Positions 38,295 through 48,071 are shown, counted from the first letter of the stretch. The stretch is DNA of 64,000 nucleotides from Actinomadura atramentaria DSM 43919 (GCF_000381885.1 NZ_KB907210.1:186001-250000), one strand, 5' to 3'. Made by a program: numbers and translations. The notes: a model not told the origin generated them from the sequence alone.

Positions 38295-39560
38295 ATGAAC
38301 GACGTCTTCACCCACCTGGAGTCCGAAGTCCGCGGCTACTGCCGCGGCTGGCCCACCGTGTTCACCACCGCGCGCGGCAGCCGCATCACCGCCGAGGACG
38401 GCCGCGAGTACCTCGACTTCTTCGCCGGCGCGGGCACGCTCAACTACGGGCACAACAACCCGCTGCTGAAACGCCGCCTGCTGGACTACCTCGCCGCCGA
38501 CTCGGTCGTCCACAGCCTCGACATGTATACCGCCGCCAAGCGCACCTTCCTTGAGCGCTTCGAGGAGGTCGTGCTGAAACCGCGCGGCCTGGACTACAAG
38601 GTCCAGTTCCCCGGCCCGGCCGGCAACCACGCGGTCGAGGCGGCGCTGAAGCTGGCGCGCAAGTACACCGGGCGGGAGACCGTCGTCAGCTTCACCAACG
38701 CGTTCCACGGGATGACGCTCGGCGCGCTGGCCGTCACCGGGAACTCGATGAAGCGCACCGGCGCGGGCGTGCCGCTCGGCCACGGCGTCGCGATGCCCTA
38801 CGACAACTACCTCGACGGTCGCACGCCCGACTTCCTGCTGTTCGAGACGATGCTCGACGACAGCGGCAGCGGCCTGGACAAGCCCGCCGCCGTCATCGTC
38901 GAGACCGTCCAGGGCGAGGGCGGCATCAACGCGGCGACCGCCGAGTGGCTGCGCGGCCTGGCCGACCTGTGCCGCCGGCACGAGATCCTGCTGATCGTCG
39001 ACGACGTGCAGATGGGCTGCGGCCGGACCGGGGCGTTCTTCAGCTTCGAGGAGGCCGGGATCGTCCCCGACATCGTGTGCCTGTCCAAGTCCCTCAGCGG
39101 CTACGGCCTCCCGTTCGCCGTCACGCTGATGCGCCGCGACCTGGACGTGTGGGAGCCCGGCGAGCACAACGGCACGTTCCGCGGCTTCAACCCCGCGTTC
39201 GTCACCGCCGTCGGCGCGCTGGAGGAGTACTGGACGGGCGAGACGCTGGAGAAGCAGACCCTCGCCAAGGGCGAGCTGGTCGAGCGCGGCCTGAACGAGA
39301 TCGCGCTGACGCACGCCGGCGCGATCGACACCGTCCGCGGCCGGGGCCTGGCGTGGGGCCTGGTGATGCGCGACCCGGACCTGGCGCCGCGCGTCTGCGG
39401 CGAGGCGTTCGCGCGGGGCCTGCTGATGGAGACGTCCGGGCCCGAGGGCGAGGTCGTGAAGCTGCTGCCGCCGCTCACCACGTCCGAGGCCGAGCTGGCG
39501 CACGGCCTGGAGATCATCGCCGACTCCGTGACGGCCGTCCGCGACGCCGTCGCCGTCTGA
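38295..39560 (+). CDS. ectB: Diaminobutyrate-2-oxoglutarate transaminase
   Basis: 421 residues, ATG with GGAGG. Class III aminotransferase: PLP region [41 protein letters not shown], and Schiff-base Lys in [15 protein letters not shown]. Converts aspartate semialdehyde to diaminobutyrate, the first dedicated ectoine step. It lies 82 bases after ectA. Confidence 0.96.
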   Translation: MNDVFTHLESEVRGYCRGWPTVFTTARGSRITAEDGREYLDFFAGAGTLNYGHNNPLLKRRLLDYLAADSVVHSLDMYTAAKRTFLERFEEVVLKPRGLDYKVQFPGPAGNHAVEAALKLARKYTGRETVVSFTNAFHGMTLGALAVTGNSMKRTGAGVPLGHGVAMPYDNYLDGRTPDFLLFETMLDDSGSGLDKPAAVIVETVQGEGGINAATAEWLRGLADLCRRHEILLIVDDVQMGCGRTGAFFSFEEAGIVPDIVCLSKSLSGYGLPFAVTLMRRDLDVWEPGEHNGTFRGFNPAFVTAVGALEEYWTGETLEKQTLAKGELVERGLNEIALTHAGAIDTVRGRGLAWGLVMRDPDLAPRVCGEAFARGLLMETSGPEGEVVKLLPPLTTSEAELAHGLEIIADSVTAVRDAVAV

Positions 39561-39598
39561 CGCCGCCCCCACCACCACCGAACAAGGAGGACCATTCC

Positions 39599-39994
39599 GT
39601 GATCGTCCGCTCGCTCAAGGACATCATCGGCACCGAACGCGACGTGCAGGCCGAGACCTGGTGCAGCCGCCGGTTCGTGCTCGCCAACGACAGGGTCGGG
39701 TTCTCGATGCACGAGACCATCCTCTACGCGGGCACCCGGACCCGGATGTGGTACGCGAACCACATCGAGGCGGTGTACTGCGTCGAGGGCGAAGGCGAGC
39801 TGACCAACGAGGACACCGGGGAGAAGGACCGCATCGAGCCCGGCGTCATGTACCTGCTCAACGAGCACGACCACCACGAGCTGCACGCCATCACGGACGT
39901 CCGCACCGTCTGCGTGTTCAACCCGCCCTGCACGGGCCGGGAGACGCACGACGAGAACGGCGCCTACCCGCTGCTGACCGAGGAGGACGCGTGA
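39599..39994 (+). CDS. ectC: Ectoine synthase
   Basis: 131 residues. GTG with AAGGAGG eight bases upstream. Single cupin domain: [15 protein letters not shown] start, [16 protein letters not shown] and [14 protein letters not shown], the conserved EctC metal/substrate region. Cyclises N-acetyldiaminobutyrate to ectoine. 38 bases after ectB; stop overlaps ectD (GTGA). Confidence 0.97.
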   Translation: MIVRSLKDIIGTERDVQAETWCSRRFVLANDRVGFSMHETILYAGTRTRMWYANHIEAVYCVEGEGELTNEDTGEKDRIEPGVMYLLNEHDHHELHAITDVRTVCVFNPPCTGRETHDENGAYPLLTEEDA

Positions 39995-40896
39995 GCATCC
40001 TGGAATCCCATCCCTCGCTCGACGACACCTACCCGACCCGCAAGTCCGGCGAGGCCGCGCTGCTGTACCGGCAGGACCCGGTCGTCTACGGCCGCCCCGG
40101 CGACGGGCCGATCGACGCCGCGACGCTGGAGTCCTACGACGCCAACGGCTACCTGACCGTGGACGAGCTGCTGGCCCCCGACGAGGTCGAGACCTACCGC
40201 GCCGAGCTGCGCCGCCTGGCGTCCGACCCGCGGATGCTCGCCGACGACCGGACGGTGACCGAGCGCGGCACCAGCGAGGTCCGTTCCATCTTCGAGGTCC
40301 ACAAGATCAGCGAGGTGTTCGCCGAGCTGGTCCGCGACCCGCGCGTCGTCGGCCGGGCGCGGCAGATCCTCGGCTCGGACGTGTACGTCCACCAGAGCCG
40401 CGTGAACTACAAGCCGGGTTTCACGGGCAAGGACTTCTACTGGCACTCGGACTTCGAGACCTGGCACGCCGAGGACGGCATGCCGCGGATGCGCGCGGTG
40501 AGCATCTCGATCGCGCTGACCGAGAACTTCGTCCACAACGGCGGCCTGATGATCATGCCGGGGTCGCACCGGACGTTCGTGGCGTGCGTGGGCGAGACGC
40601 CCGCCGACCACTACAAGGAGTCGCTGGTCGGCCAGGAGATCGGCACGCCCGACCCCAACAGCCTGTCGATCCTCGCCGACAAGCACGGCATCGAGCTGTT
40701 CACCGGCCCGGCGGGCTCGGCGACGATGTTCGACTGCAACTGCATGCACGGCTCGAACGGCAACATCACTCCGTTCCCGCGCTCGAACGTGTTCGTGGTG
40801 TTCAACAGCGTCGAGAACGCCTGCGTCGAGCCGTTCTCCGCGCCGGGCCGCCGCCCCGACTTCATCGGCGCCCGCGACTTCACCCCCGTCGCGTAA
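39991..40896 (+). CDS. ectD: Ectoine 5-hydroxylase
   Basis: 301 residues, GTG start overlapping the ectC stop. Fe(II)/2-oxoglutarate dioxygenase: the EctD signature [20 protein letters not shown] followed by HSDFETWH (iron His and Asp) and second iron His in MHGSNGNI. Converts ectoine to 5-hydroxyectoine, linked to heat and desiccation tolerance. 91 bases before ehuB, no terminator in between. Confidence 0.96.
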   Translation: MSILESHPSLDDTYPTRKSGEAALLYRQDPVVYGRPGDGPIDAATLESYDANGYLTVDELLAPDEVETYRAELRRLASDPRMLADDRTVTERGTSEVRSIFEVHKISEVFAELVRDPRVVGRARQILGSDVYVHQSRVNYKPGFTGKDFYWHSDFETWHAEDGMPRMRAVSISIALTENFVHNGGLMIMPGSHRTFVACVGETPADHYKESLVGQEIGTPDPNSLSILADKHGIELFTGPAGSATMFDCNCMHGSNGNITPFPRSNVFVVFNSVENACVEPFSAPGRRPDFIGARDFTPVA

Positions 40897-40987
40897 CCGC
40901 CGCGTCCGACCCCACCGTCGCGCCCGCCGGTCCCCCCGCCGCCGTCGGCGGGCGCGGCCCCACCCCCCTTTCCCCAGGAGATCGACG

Positions 40988-41881
40988 ATGACTTCCTCAC
41001 GACGCACGTTCCTGCGCACCGCCGCGCTGCTGGGCGCGGCCGTGCCGCTCGCCGCGGCGGGCTGCTCCACGACCGACCCCGAGCAGGAGCGCTCCGGCGG
41101 CGGCACCCTGGAGCGGGCCAAGAAGGACGGCAAGATCAGGGTCGGGTTCGCCAACGAGGCCCCGTACGGCTACACCGACTCCTCCGGCAAGCTCACCGGC
41201 GAGGCCCCCGAACTCGCCCGGGTGATTTTCAAGGAGCTGGGGATCGACAAGGTCGAGGGCGTCCAGGTGGACTTCGGCGGCCTCATCGGCGGTCTGAAGG
41301 CCAAGCGGTTCGACGTCATCTCCGCCGGGATGTTCATCACCCCCGACCGCTGCGCCGAGGTCGCGTTCTCCGACCCCGAGTACGTCGCCAAGAGCGCGTT
41401 CATGGTCCCGAAGGGCAACCCGAAGGGGCTGCTCAAGCCGACCGACCCCGGCGCGAAGGGCGTGAAGGTCGGCGTGCTGCAGGGAGCCGTCGAGGAGGGC
41501 TACGCCACCAAGCTCGGCGTGAAGAAGGGCGACATCACCACGTTCGACAGCCAGGCCAGCGCCTACAACGGCCTCAAGGCCGGGCGCATCGACTGCATCT
41601 GGCTGACGCGCATCTCCCTGGCCGACGTCCTGTCCAAGCACAAGGGCGAGCCGTTCGAGGTCACCGACGCGTTCAGCCCGGTCATCGACGGCAAGGAGCA
41701 GTTCGGTGCGGGCGCGTTCGCGTTCCGGCCCGCCGACAAGGACCTGGTCGCCGCGTTCAACGGCAAGCTCGCCGAGCTCAAGTCGTCGAACCGGCTGCTG
41801 CCGATCCTCCAGCCGTTCGGGTTCACCCAGGCCGAGATGCCGGGCGCGGGCGACACCGCCGCCAAGTTCTGCGCGGGCTGA
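40988..41881 (+). CDS. ehuB: Ectoine/hydroxyectoine ABC transporter substrate-binding lipoprotein
   Basis: 297 residues, ATG with AGGAG. Twin-arginine-type signal (SSRRTFLRTAALLGAA) ending in lipobox AAGC (Cys near 25), so probably a Tat-exported lipoprotein. Family 3 solute-binding fold with GKIRVGFANEAPYGYTD, FGGLIGGLKAKRFDVISAGMFITPDRC and the late PAFAFRPAD-type region. EhuB-like sequence and location next to ectABCD support the ligand. Confidence 0.9.
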   Translation: MTSSRRTFLRTAALLGAAVPLAAAGCSTTDPEQERSGGGTLERAKKDGKIRVGFANEAPYGYTDSSGKLTGEAPELARVIFKELGIDKVEGVQVDFGGLIGGLKAKRFDVISAGMFITPDRCAEVAFSDPEYVAKSAFMVPKGNPKGLLKPTDPGAKGVKVGVLQGAVEEGYATKLGVKKGDITTFDSQASAYNGLKAGRIDCIWLTRISLADVLSKHKGEPFEVTDAFSPVIDGKEQFGAGAFAFRPADKDLVAAFNGKLAELKSSNRLLPILQPFGFTQAEMPGAGDTAAKFCAG

Positions 41882-41887
41882 TCCACC

Positions 41888-42592
41888 GTGACCGACGTCC
41901 TCGACGCCTACCCGCAACTGCTGAAGGGCGCGTGGATCACCGTCCAGCTCACGCTGCTCGGCAGCGCGCTCGCGCTGGTGCTCGCCCTGGCCTTCGGGCT
42001 GGCGGGCACCGCGCGCAGCGCGTGGGTGCGCGCCCTCAACCGCGTGTACGTGGAGTTCTTCCGCGGCACCGCGACGCTCGTGCTCATGTACTGGTTCTTC
42101 TACGCGCTGCCGCTGGTCGGGCTGCGGTTCACGCCGATGTTCGCGGCGGTGCTGTCGCTCGGCCTCAACATCGGCGCGTACGGCGCGGAGGTCGTGCGCG
42201 GGTCCGTCCGCGCCGTCCCCCGGGCGCAGTACGAGGCCGCCGTCGCGCTGAACCTGACGCCCGCGCAGCGGATGCGGCGCGTGATCCTGCCGCAGGCGGT
42301 CGCGCTGATGCTGCCGCCGTTCGGGAACCTCGTCATCGAGCTGATGAAGGGGTCCGCGATCGTCTCGCTGATCACCATCGGCGACCTGACGTTCCGCGCC
42401 AAGCAGATCCAGAACTCCACCGGCGAGACGCTGTGGACGTACGTGGCGATCCTCGTCCTCTACTTCGTCATCGCGCAGGTGCTGCAACTGCTCGTCCGGC
42501 TCGCGGAGCGGCGCGTCGACCGGATACTCGGCCGCCGCCCCGGCCGCGCGCGCCGCCGGGCGCGCGCCGTCGCCGCGGAGGTGGGCGGCTGA
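41888..42592 (+). CDS. ehuC: Ectoine/hydroxyectoine ABC transporter permease
   Basis: 234 residues, GTG six bases after the ehuB stop. Polar amino-acid-type (HisM) permease with about five transmembrane segments; EAA loop EAAVALNLTPAQRMRRVILPQA (about 117-138). The stop overlaps ehuD by one base. Forms the channel with EhuD. Confidence 0.9.
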   Translation: MTDVLDAYPQLLKGAWITVQLTLLGSALALVLALAFGLAGTARSAWVRALNRVYVEFFRGTATLVLMYWFFYALPLVGLRFTPMFAAVLSLGLNIGAYGAEVVRGSVRAVPRAQYEAAVALNLTPAQRMRRVILPQAVALMLPPFGNLVIELMKGSAIVSLITIGDLTFRAKQIQNSTGETLWTYVAILVLYFVIAQVLQLLVRLAERRVDRILGRRPGRARRRARAVAAEVGG

Positions 42593-43248
42593 TGGACTGG
42601 GACTGGACCTACACCGGCGACATCCTGCCCGACCTGCTCGACGGGCTGCGCCTGACCGTCACCGCGACGGTGCTCGGCTACCTCATCGCGGTCGTCCTCG
42701 GGCTGGTGTGGACGCTGCTGCGCCGCACGCCGAGCCGCGTCGTCAACGGCGCCGTCCGGTGGATCACCGAGTTCATCCGCAGCACGCCGCTGCTGGTGCA
42801 GCTCTTCTTCATCTACTACGTGCTCCCGACGTGGGGCATCACGCTCGGCGCGCTCACCGCCGGGATCATCGGCCTCGGCCTGCACTACTCGACGTACACC
42901 GCCGAGGTGTACCGGGGCGGCATCGCGGACGTCCCGCGCGGCCAGTGGGAGGCGGCCGTCGCACTGAACCTCCCGCGCCCGCGCGTGTGGTTCGACGTGA
43001 TCCTGCCGCAGGCCGTCCGCCGTGTGCTGCCGACGCTCGGCAACTACCTCATCGCCATGTTCAAGGACTCGCCGCTCCTGCTCGCCATCAACGTCACGGA
43101 GCTGCTGGCCGCCGCCTACAAGGCGGGCAGCCACTCGCTGCGGTTCCTGGAGCCGATCACGCTGGTCGGCGTCCTGTTCGTGCTCGTCAGCGTGGTGTCC
43201 TCGATCCTCGTCCGACTCCTGGAGACGCGCACCCATGCCACCGACTGA
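42592..43248 (+). CDS. ehuD: Ectoine/hydroxyectoine ABC transporter permease
   Basis: 218 residues, ATG overlapping the ehuC stop (TGATG). HisM-type permease with segments near 19-41, 55-75, 82-105, 150-170 and 188-210; EAA loop EAAVALNLPRPRVWFDVILPQA. Second channel subunit; its last 14 bases overlap ehuA. Confidence 0.9.
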   Translation: MDWDWTYTGDILPDLLDGLRLTVTATVLGYLIAVVLGLVWTLLRRTPSRVVNGAVRWITEFIRSTPLLVQLFFIYYVLPTWGITLGALTAGIIGLGLHYSTYTAEVYRGGIADVPRGQWEAAVALNLPRPRVWFDVILPQAVRRVLPTLGNYLIAMFKDSPLLLAINVTELLAAAYKAGSHSLRFLEPITLVGVLFVLVSVVSSILVRLLETRTHATD

Positions 43249-44083
43249 GACCGTGCCCGGGGACGTCCCCGAGCTGCCGAAGAAGGCCGCCGCTGCGCCG
43301 CTGCCCGCGGGCGACGCGCCCGGCCTGCGGTTCGAGAAGGTCGTGAAGCGCTTCGGGGACACCACGGTGCTGCGCGACCTGGACTTCACCGTCGCGCCCG
43401 GCGAGCGCGTCACGCTGATCGGGCCGTCCGGGTCGGGCAAGACGACGATCCTGCGGCTGCTGATGACGCTGGAGCGCCCTGACGGCGGCCTGATCTGGGT
43501 CGGTGACGACACGCTCTGGCACCGGGAGAAGAAGGGCAAGCGCGTCCCCGCCGACCAGAAGCACCTGCACGAGATGCGCAAGCAGATCGGGATGGTGTTC
43601 CAGCAGTTCAACCTCTTCCCCAACATGAACGTCCTGCGGAACCTGACCGAGGGCCCGGTGCGGGTGCTCGGGCTGTCGCGGGACGAGGCCGTCGAGCGCG
43701 CCCGGCAGCTCCTCGACCTCGTCGGCCTCGCGGACAAGATCGACGCGCATCCGTCGCGGCTGTCCGGCGGCCAGCAGCAGCGCGTCGCCATCGCGCGGGC
43801 GCTGGCGATGCGGCCGAGGGTGCTGCTGCTGGACGAGGTCACCTCCGCGCTCGACCCCGAGCTGGTCGTCGGCGTGCAGGACCTGCTGCGCGACATCGCG
43901 CGCGAGTCGGACCTGACGCTGCTGTGCGTCACGCACGAGATGAACTTCGCGCGCGACATCTCCAACCGGGTCCTGATGTTCGACCAGGGCCGGATCGTCG
44001 AGGAGGGGACGCCCGAGGCGATCTTCGACGACCCGTCCGAACCGCGCACCCGCGAGTTCCTGCGGGCCGTCCGCGCGAGCTGA
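43235..44083 (+). CDS. ehuA: Ectoine/hydroxyectoine ABC transporter ATP-binding protein
   Basis: 282 residues, ATG at 43235 inside the end of ehuD. About 30 residues precede the ABC core. Walker A GPSGSGKTT, Q-loop FQQFNLFPNMNVLRN, signature LSGGQQQR, Walker B LLLDEVTSALD, H-loop VTHEM. Energises EhuCD. Last gene of the ect-ehu operon; the 85 bases after it contain a TAGCGT -10 at 44128 for the next gene. Confidence 0.9.
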   Translation: MPPTETVPGDVPELPKKAAAAPLPAGDAPGLRFEKVVKRFGDTTVLRDLDFTVAPGERVTLIGPSGSGKTTILRLLMTLERPDGGLIWVGDDTLWHREKKGKRVPADQKHLHEMRKQIGMVFQQFNLFPNMNVLRNLTEGPVRVLGLSRDEAVERARQLLDLVGLADKIDAHPSRLSGGQQQRVAIARALAMRPRVLLLDEVTSALDPELVVGVQDLLRDIARESDLTLLCVTHEMNFARDISNRVLMFDQGRIVEEGTPEAIFDDPSEPRTREFLRAVRAS

Positions 44084-44168
44084 GCGCGGCCGCGCGACCC
44101 GGCGTCCCGCCGCCGAACACGATTCGGTAGCGTGACGCCGGTCAGTGCCGCGCACAGGGAGGCAGGTC

Positions 44169-45329
44169 GTGAACGCCGCCATCGCAGGGCTCGGAATGAC
44201 CGAGCTGGGCAAGGTCTACGGGCGCAGTCCGCGCCGGCTCGCCGCCGACGCCGTCCGGCTCGCCGCCGCCGACGCCGGACTGGCGCTCACCGAACTCGAC
44301 GGACTGCTGGTCAGCCACGGCCTCGGCGGGTCGCCCGGCATCGAGCTGGCCGACACCCTCGGGCTGCGCGACCTGCGCCTGCTCACCCAGATGAACTCCT
44401 TCGGCGCGACGGCCGGGGCGATGGTCTCCTACGCCGCCGCGTCCGTCCTCAGCGGCGCGGCGACCACCGTCGCGTGCGTCTTCTCCGACGCGCCGCTCAA
44501 GCCCGAGCAGTCCGCGGGCTCGGCCTACCACCGCGACGCCCGCGAATGGTACGGCTTCGGCGGGATGACCGCCGCCCTCGGCCTGCGCAGCGTCAACGCG
44601 TTCTACGCGCTCGCCGCGCAGCGCCACATGGCCCGCTACGGCACCACCAGCGAACAGCTCGGGGCCATCGCCGTCAGCACCCGGCAGTGGGCCGCGCGCA
44701 ACCCGCTCGCGCAGATGCGCGAACCGATCACCCTCGCCGACCACCAGGCGTCGCGGTGGGTCGCCGAACCACTGCACCTCCTCGACTGCTGTCTGGTCTC
44801 CAACGGCGCCATCGCCGTCATCGTCACGAGCGCCGACCGCGCCGCCGACCTCGCCCGGCCGCCCGTCCACGTGTGGGGATGGGGGCAGGGCCACCCCGGG
44901 CACCGCAAGGAGCGCGGCAGCGAGTTCGGGCTGACGACCGGCGCGGCCGTCTCCGGGCCCGTCGCGATGAAGATGGCGGGGATCACGCCCGCCGACGTGG
45001 ACGTCTGCCAGCTCTACGACTGCTACACCTACACCGTCCTGGTCTCGCTGGAGGACTACGGCTTCTGCGCCAAGGGCGAGGGCGGGGCGTTCGCCGAGTC
45101 CGGCGCGCTCGCCCCCGGCGGCGCGCTGCCGACCAACACCGGCGGCGGCCAGCTCTCCGGCTACTACATGTGGGGCATGACGCCGCTGTCGGAGGCCGTG
45201 ATCCAGGCGCGCGGCGACGGCGGCGAGCGGCAGGCCCCCGCCAACGACGTCATCCTGGTCAGCGGCAACGGCGGCATCCTCGACCACCACTCGACGCTGA
45301 TCGTCAGCCCGCACCGGAAGGGAGCCTGA
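44169..45329 (+). CDS. Thiolase-fold lipid-transfer protein (Ltp2-like)
   Basis: 386 residues, GTG with GGGAGG upstream. Thiolase fold, but the N-terminal nucleophile region reads QMNSFGATAGAM, with Phe where thiolases have Cys, and the C-terminal Cys loop is replaced by GNGGILDHH. A YDCYTYTVL block is present. This is the pattern of SCP-x/Ltp2 proteins, some of which are retro-aldolases working with a DUF35 partner. The next gene is such a partner, six bases downstream. The substrate (steroid side chain or other acyl-CoA) is not known. A TAGCGT -10 at 44128-44133 would start its transcript. Confidence 0.85.
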   Translation: MNAAIAGLGMTELGKVYGRSPRRLAADAVRLAAADAGLALTELDGLLVSHGLGGSPGIELADTLGLRDLRLLTQMNSFGATAGAMVSYAAASVLSGAATTVACVFSDAPLKPEQSAGSAYHRDAREWYGFGGMTAALGLRSVNAFYALAAQRHMARYGTTSEQLGAIAVSTRQWAARNPLAQMREPITLADHQASRWVAEPLHLLDCCLVSNGAIAVIVTSADRAADLARPPVHVWGWGQGHPGHRKERGSEFGLTTGAAVSGPVAMKMAGITPADVDVCQLYDCYTYTVLVSLEDYGFCAKGEGGAFAESGALAPGGALPTNTGGGQLSGYYMWGMTPLSEAVIQARGDGGERQAPANDVILVSGNGGILDHHSTLIVSPHRKGA

Positions 45330-45334
45330 CCGCG

Positions 45335-45757
45335 ATGGCGACCGACACCCCCGCGCCGACCGGAATCGGCGTGCTGCGCCGCGACTTCCGCACCGACCCG
45401 TTCTTCGACGGGGCCGCCGCCGACCGGCTCGTCATCCGCCGCTGCGCGGACTGCGACCTGTGGCTCGCGCCGGACGCCACCTGCTGCCCCGGTTGCGGCT
45501 CGGAGGAACCGGGCTGGGCGGACGCGGCCGGCGACGCGACGCTCGTGACGTGGACCGTCGTCCACGGCCGCCCGGCGGAGGACGGGACCGTCCCGCCGCC
45601 CGCGGTCCTCGCGCTGGTCGAACTGACCGAGGGGCCGTGGCTGCACACCCGGCTCGTCGGCGTGGAGCGCGCCGCGCTGCGCGAGGGGCTGCCGCTGACC
45701 GCCGTGTTCGAGCACCCCGGCGAAGGCGAGTCGTACCTTCTGTTCCGTCCCGCCTGA
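45335..45757 (+). CDS. DUF35 OB-fold/zinc-ribbon acyl-CoA-associated protein
   Basis: 140 residues, ATG with GGGAG. N-terminal rubredoxin-like zinc ribbon (RRCADCDLWLAPDATCCPGC, about 31-51) followed by an OB-fold (VTWTVVHGRP to the end). DUF35 proteins associate with thiolase-like proteins as CoA-binding subunits, and this gene lies directly after one. Probably an obligate partner of the upstream protein. Confidence 0.85.
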   Translation: MATDTPAPTGIGVLRRDFRTDPFFDGAAADRLVIRRCADCDLWLAPDATCCPGCGSEEPGWADAAGDATLVTWTVVHGRPAEDGTVPPPAVLALVELTEGPWLHTRLVGVERAALREGLPLTAVFEHPGEGESYLLFRPA

Positions 45758-45785
45758 CCCCTGGACCGAACGGGATTCGGCCCGT

Positions 45786-45791
45786 TAGCGT
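45786..45791 (+). promoter_or_regulatory. Leaderless -10 TAGCGT
   Basis: TAGCGT is followed after exactly 7 bases by the ATG at 45799, and no ribosome site precedes that ATG. Confidence 0.55.
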
Positions 45792-45798
45792 CTCCGGC

Positions 45799-46947
45799 AT
45801 GCGCACCGAGGTATGTGAGACGTTCGGGATCGAGTTCCCGCTGTTCGCCTTCAGCCACTGCCGCGACGTCGTCGCCGCCGTCACCAACGCCGGCGGCCTC
45901 GGCGTCCTCGGCGCCGTCGCCTACACCCCCGACCGGCTCGACGAGGAGCTGCGGTGGATCGACGAGCACGTCGGCGGCCGCCCCTACGGCGTCGACGTCC
46001 TCGTCCCCGCCAAGATCGACGAGTCCGCACGGCGGGCGGGCCGCGGCGAGGGCGGCCTGGACACCATGCTCGCCGCCGTCCCCGCCGAACACTGGTCGTT
46101 CCTCCAGGGCCTGTTCGCCAGGTACGACGTCCCGCTCCCCGACTTCGAACGCGCCCGCCGCGGCAACGCCCGCGGCGCGGGCACGCAGGTCACCCCCGAG
46201 GGCGCGACCGCGCTGATCGACGTCTCCCTCGCCCACCCCATCGCGCTGATCGCCAGCGCGCTCGGCACACCACCCGCCGTCATGGTCGAGCGCGCGCACG
46301 GCGCGGACGTGCCCGTCGCCGCGCTCGTCGGCACCGCCGAGCACGCCCGCCGCCAGGTCGCGGCGGGCGTGGACCTGATCGTCGCGCAGGGCGGCGAGGC
46401 GGGCGGGCACACCGGCGAGATCTCCACGATGGTGCTGGTGCCCGAGGTCGTGGACACCGTCGCGCCCGTCCCCGTCCTCGCCGCGGGCGGCATCGCCACC
46501 GGCCGGCAGCTCGCCGCCGCGCTCGCGCTCGGCGCGTCCGGCGCCTGGTGCGGCTCGGTGTGGCTCACGACCGAGGAGGCCGAGACACCCCCAGCCGTGA
46601 AGGAGAAGATGCTCGCGGCCACGTCCCGCGACACGGTCCGCTCCCGGTCCCGGACCGGCAAGCCCGCCCGGCAGCTCCGCTCCGCCTGGACCGACGAGTG
46701 GGAGGGCCCCGACAGCCCCGGCGCGCTCGGCATGCCCCTCCAGATGATCATCGCGGAGGGCGCGATGCGGCAGATCACCAAGGTCGCCGAATCGGGCAAC
46801 CCCGGCGCGCGGGCGCTCGCGAACTACTTCGTCGGGCAGTGCGTCGGCCAGATGAACGCCGTCAAGCCCGCCCGCCAGGTCGTCTACGACATGATGCGGG
46901 AGTTCGCCGAGGCCCTGGACCGGCTCGGCGCGCTCGCCGCCGACTAG
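45799..46947 (+). CDS. Nitronate monooxygenase-family flavoprotein
   Basis: 382 residues, leaderless ATG. TIM-barrel FMN protein of the NMO/2-nitropropane dioxygenase family: FSHCRDVVAAVTNAGGLGVLGA near the N-terminus, VAQGGEAGGHTGEISTMVLVPEV (catalytic His region, GGEAGGH), VLAAGGIATGRQLAAALALGASG for phosphate binding. Members oxidise nitronates or act as enoyl reductase-like enzymes; substrate unknown. Its own promoter separates it from the DUF35 gene, though it may act in the same catabolic setting. Confidence 0.88.
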   Translation: MRTEVCETFGIEFPLFAFSHCRDVVAAVTNAGGLGVLGAVAYTPDRLDEELRWIDEHVGGRPYGVDVLVPAKIDESARRAGRGEGGLDTMLAAVPAEHWSFLQGLFARYDVPLPDFERARRGNARGAGTQVTPEGATALIDVSLAHPIALIASALGTPPAVMVERAHGADVPVAALVGTAEHARRQVAAGVDLIVAQGGEAGGHTGEISTMVLVPEVVDTVAPVPVLAAGGIATGRQLAAALALGASGAWCGSVWLTTEEAETPPAVKEKMLAATSRDTVRSRSRTGKPARQLRSAWTDEWEGPDSPGALGMPLQMIIAEGAMRQITKVAESGNPGARALANYFVGQCVGQMNAVKPARQVVYDMMREFAEALDRLGALAAD

Positions 46948-46950
46948 ATG

Positions 46951-48000
46951 TCAGCGGTACTGGTGCAGCGGCCGGCCCGGCCCCTTCTTCACCTGCTCGA
47001 TGAAGAGGGCGGCCAGGGCCTGCTGGCCCCTCGCCGTCGGATGGAAGCTGCGCGGCTCGGCCTCCAGCGCGGACAGGTTCACCGCGAGCCCGTTCATGTA
47101 CGGGTCGCCGCTGCCCGCCTCGTGGCCCGCGAACGCGCCGTAGGCGTCCACGAACTCGACGCTGCCCGCGCCGCCCGCCGCGTCCACCCGGTCGTCGGCC
47201 TCGACGGCGGCCTGCTTGATGATCTCGTTGAGGTCGTGGGTCTGGGCGTTCAGCCAGCGCTGCTCGGCCACGCTGATATTGTCGCCCGCCGCCCCGTTGA
47301 CCTCGGAGAACGCGTGCGGATAGCCCATGACGAGCACCCGCGCGCGCGGCGCCCGGTCGGTGATCTGGTCGAGCAGGTCGGGCAGCGCCGTGCGCAGCGC
47401 CGCCATCCGCCGCGCGATGTCGCCACCCTGCTTGGTGCAGCTCCCGCTCCACGGGAGCTTGACGACGCAACCGGCGATGATCTTGGAGAAGCCGATGTCG
47501 TTGCCGCCGATGCTGAGCGTGACCAGCGTGGTGTTCGCGTCGACCCGGCCGATCTGCGGCGGCTCACCGAACCGGCCGTGCAGGACGTCGTTCACCGTCG
47601 CGCCCGAGCACGCGTAGAACCCGCCGCCCTTGAACGGGAACGCGGCGGCGACCGCGTGGTAGTACGCCTTGGACGTGCGGTGGCAGCGGGCCAGCGGGTT
47701 CTGGTCGGCGACGGTCGCCTCCGCCCCCACGCCCGCCGAGTAGGAGTCGCCGAGCGCCACGTAGGACCCGGCCGCGGCGGCCGTCGCGGGGTCGAGCGCG
47801 TCGGGGGCGCGCGGCGCGTCGCCGCGCACCTCGGCGAGGGGCACGCGGCAGCCCGCGCCGAACACCTCGCAGCGGGCGGCCGGGAACGCGGCCAGCGGCA
47901 CGACGGCGACGAGCACCAGAGCCAGCAGGATGACGGCCGTGACCGCGCGTTCGCCGAAGCGCTCCCGTGCCTGCCGCAGCCAGGAGCCCGGTCCGGTCAT
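46951..48000 (-). CDS. Exported SGNH/GDSL-family esterase
   Basis: 349 residues. An N-terminal basic stretch and one hydrophobic segment (about 19-41) act as signal anchor or signal peptide. SGNH blocks: I YVALGDSYSAGVGAE (Ser), III TLSIGGNDIGFS (Gly-Asn), V SFHPTARGQ (Asp/His region). Paired cysteines (CHRTSK, ACSG, AGCVV, SGSC) agree with an exported lipase of the streptomycete type. Convergent with the NMO gene, 3 bases between stops. A TACAAT -10 lies upstream at 48066-48071. Confidence 0.9.
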   Translation of the reverse strand: MTGPGSWLRQARERFGERAVTAVILLALVLVAVVPLAAFPAARCEVFGAGCRVPLAEVRGDAPRAPDALDPATAAAAGSYVALGDSYSAGVGAEATVADQNPLARCHRTSKAYYHAVAAAFPFKGGGFYACSGATVNDVLHGRFGEPPQIGRVDANTTLVTLSIGGNDIGFSKIIAGCVVKLPWSGSCTKQGGDIARRMAALRTALPDLLDQITDRAPRARVLVMGYPHAFSEVNGAAGDNISVAEQRWLNAQTHDLNEIIKQAAVEADDRVDAAGGAGSVEFVDAYGAFAGHEAGSGDPYMNGLAVNLSALEAEPRSFHPTARGQQALAALFIEQVKKGPGRPLHQYR

Positions 48001-48065
48001 GCCGCCTCCTCCCGTGGTCCGTGAACCCAGACGCTCTCGGTGCCCGAAAGGTTCCCGTCCTTTAC

Positions 48066-48071
48066 ATTGTA
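48066..48071 (-). promoter_or_regulatory. -10 TACAAT for the SGNH esterase
   Basis: TACAAT on the minus strand in a locally AT-rich stretch (48055-48085), about 60 bases before the ATG. No good -35 was seen; a GGAAC box lies just downstream. Confidence 0.35.
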
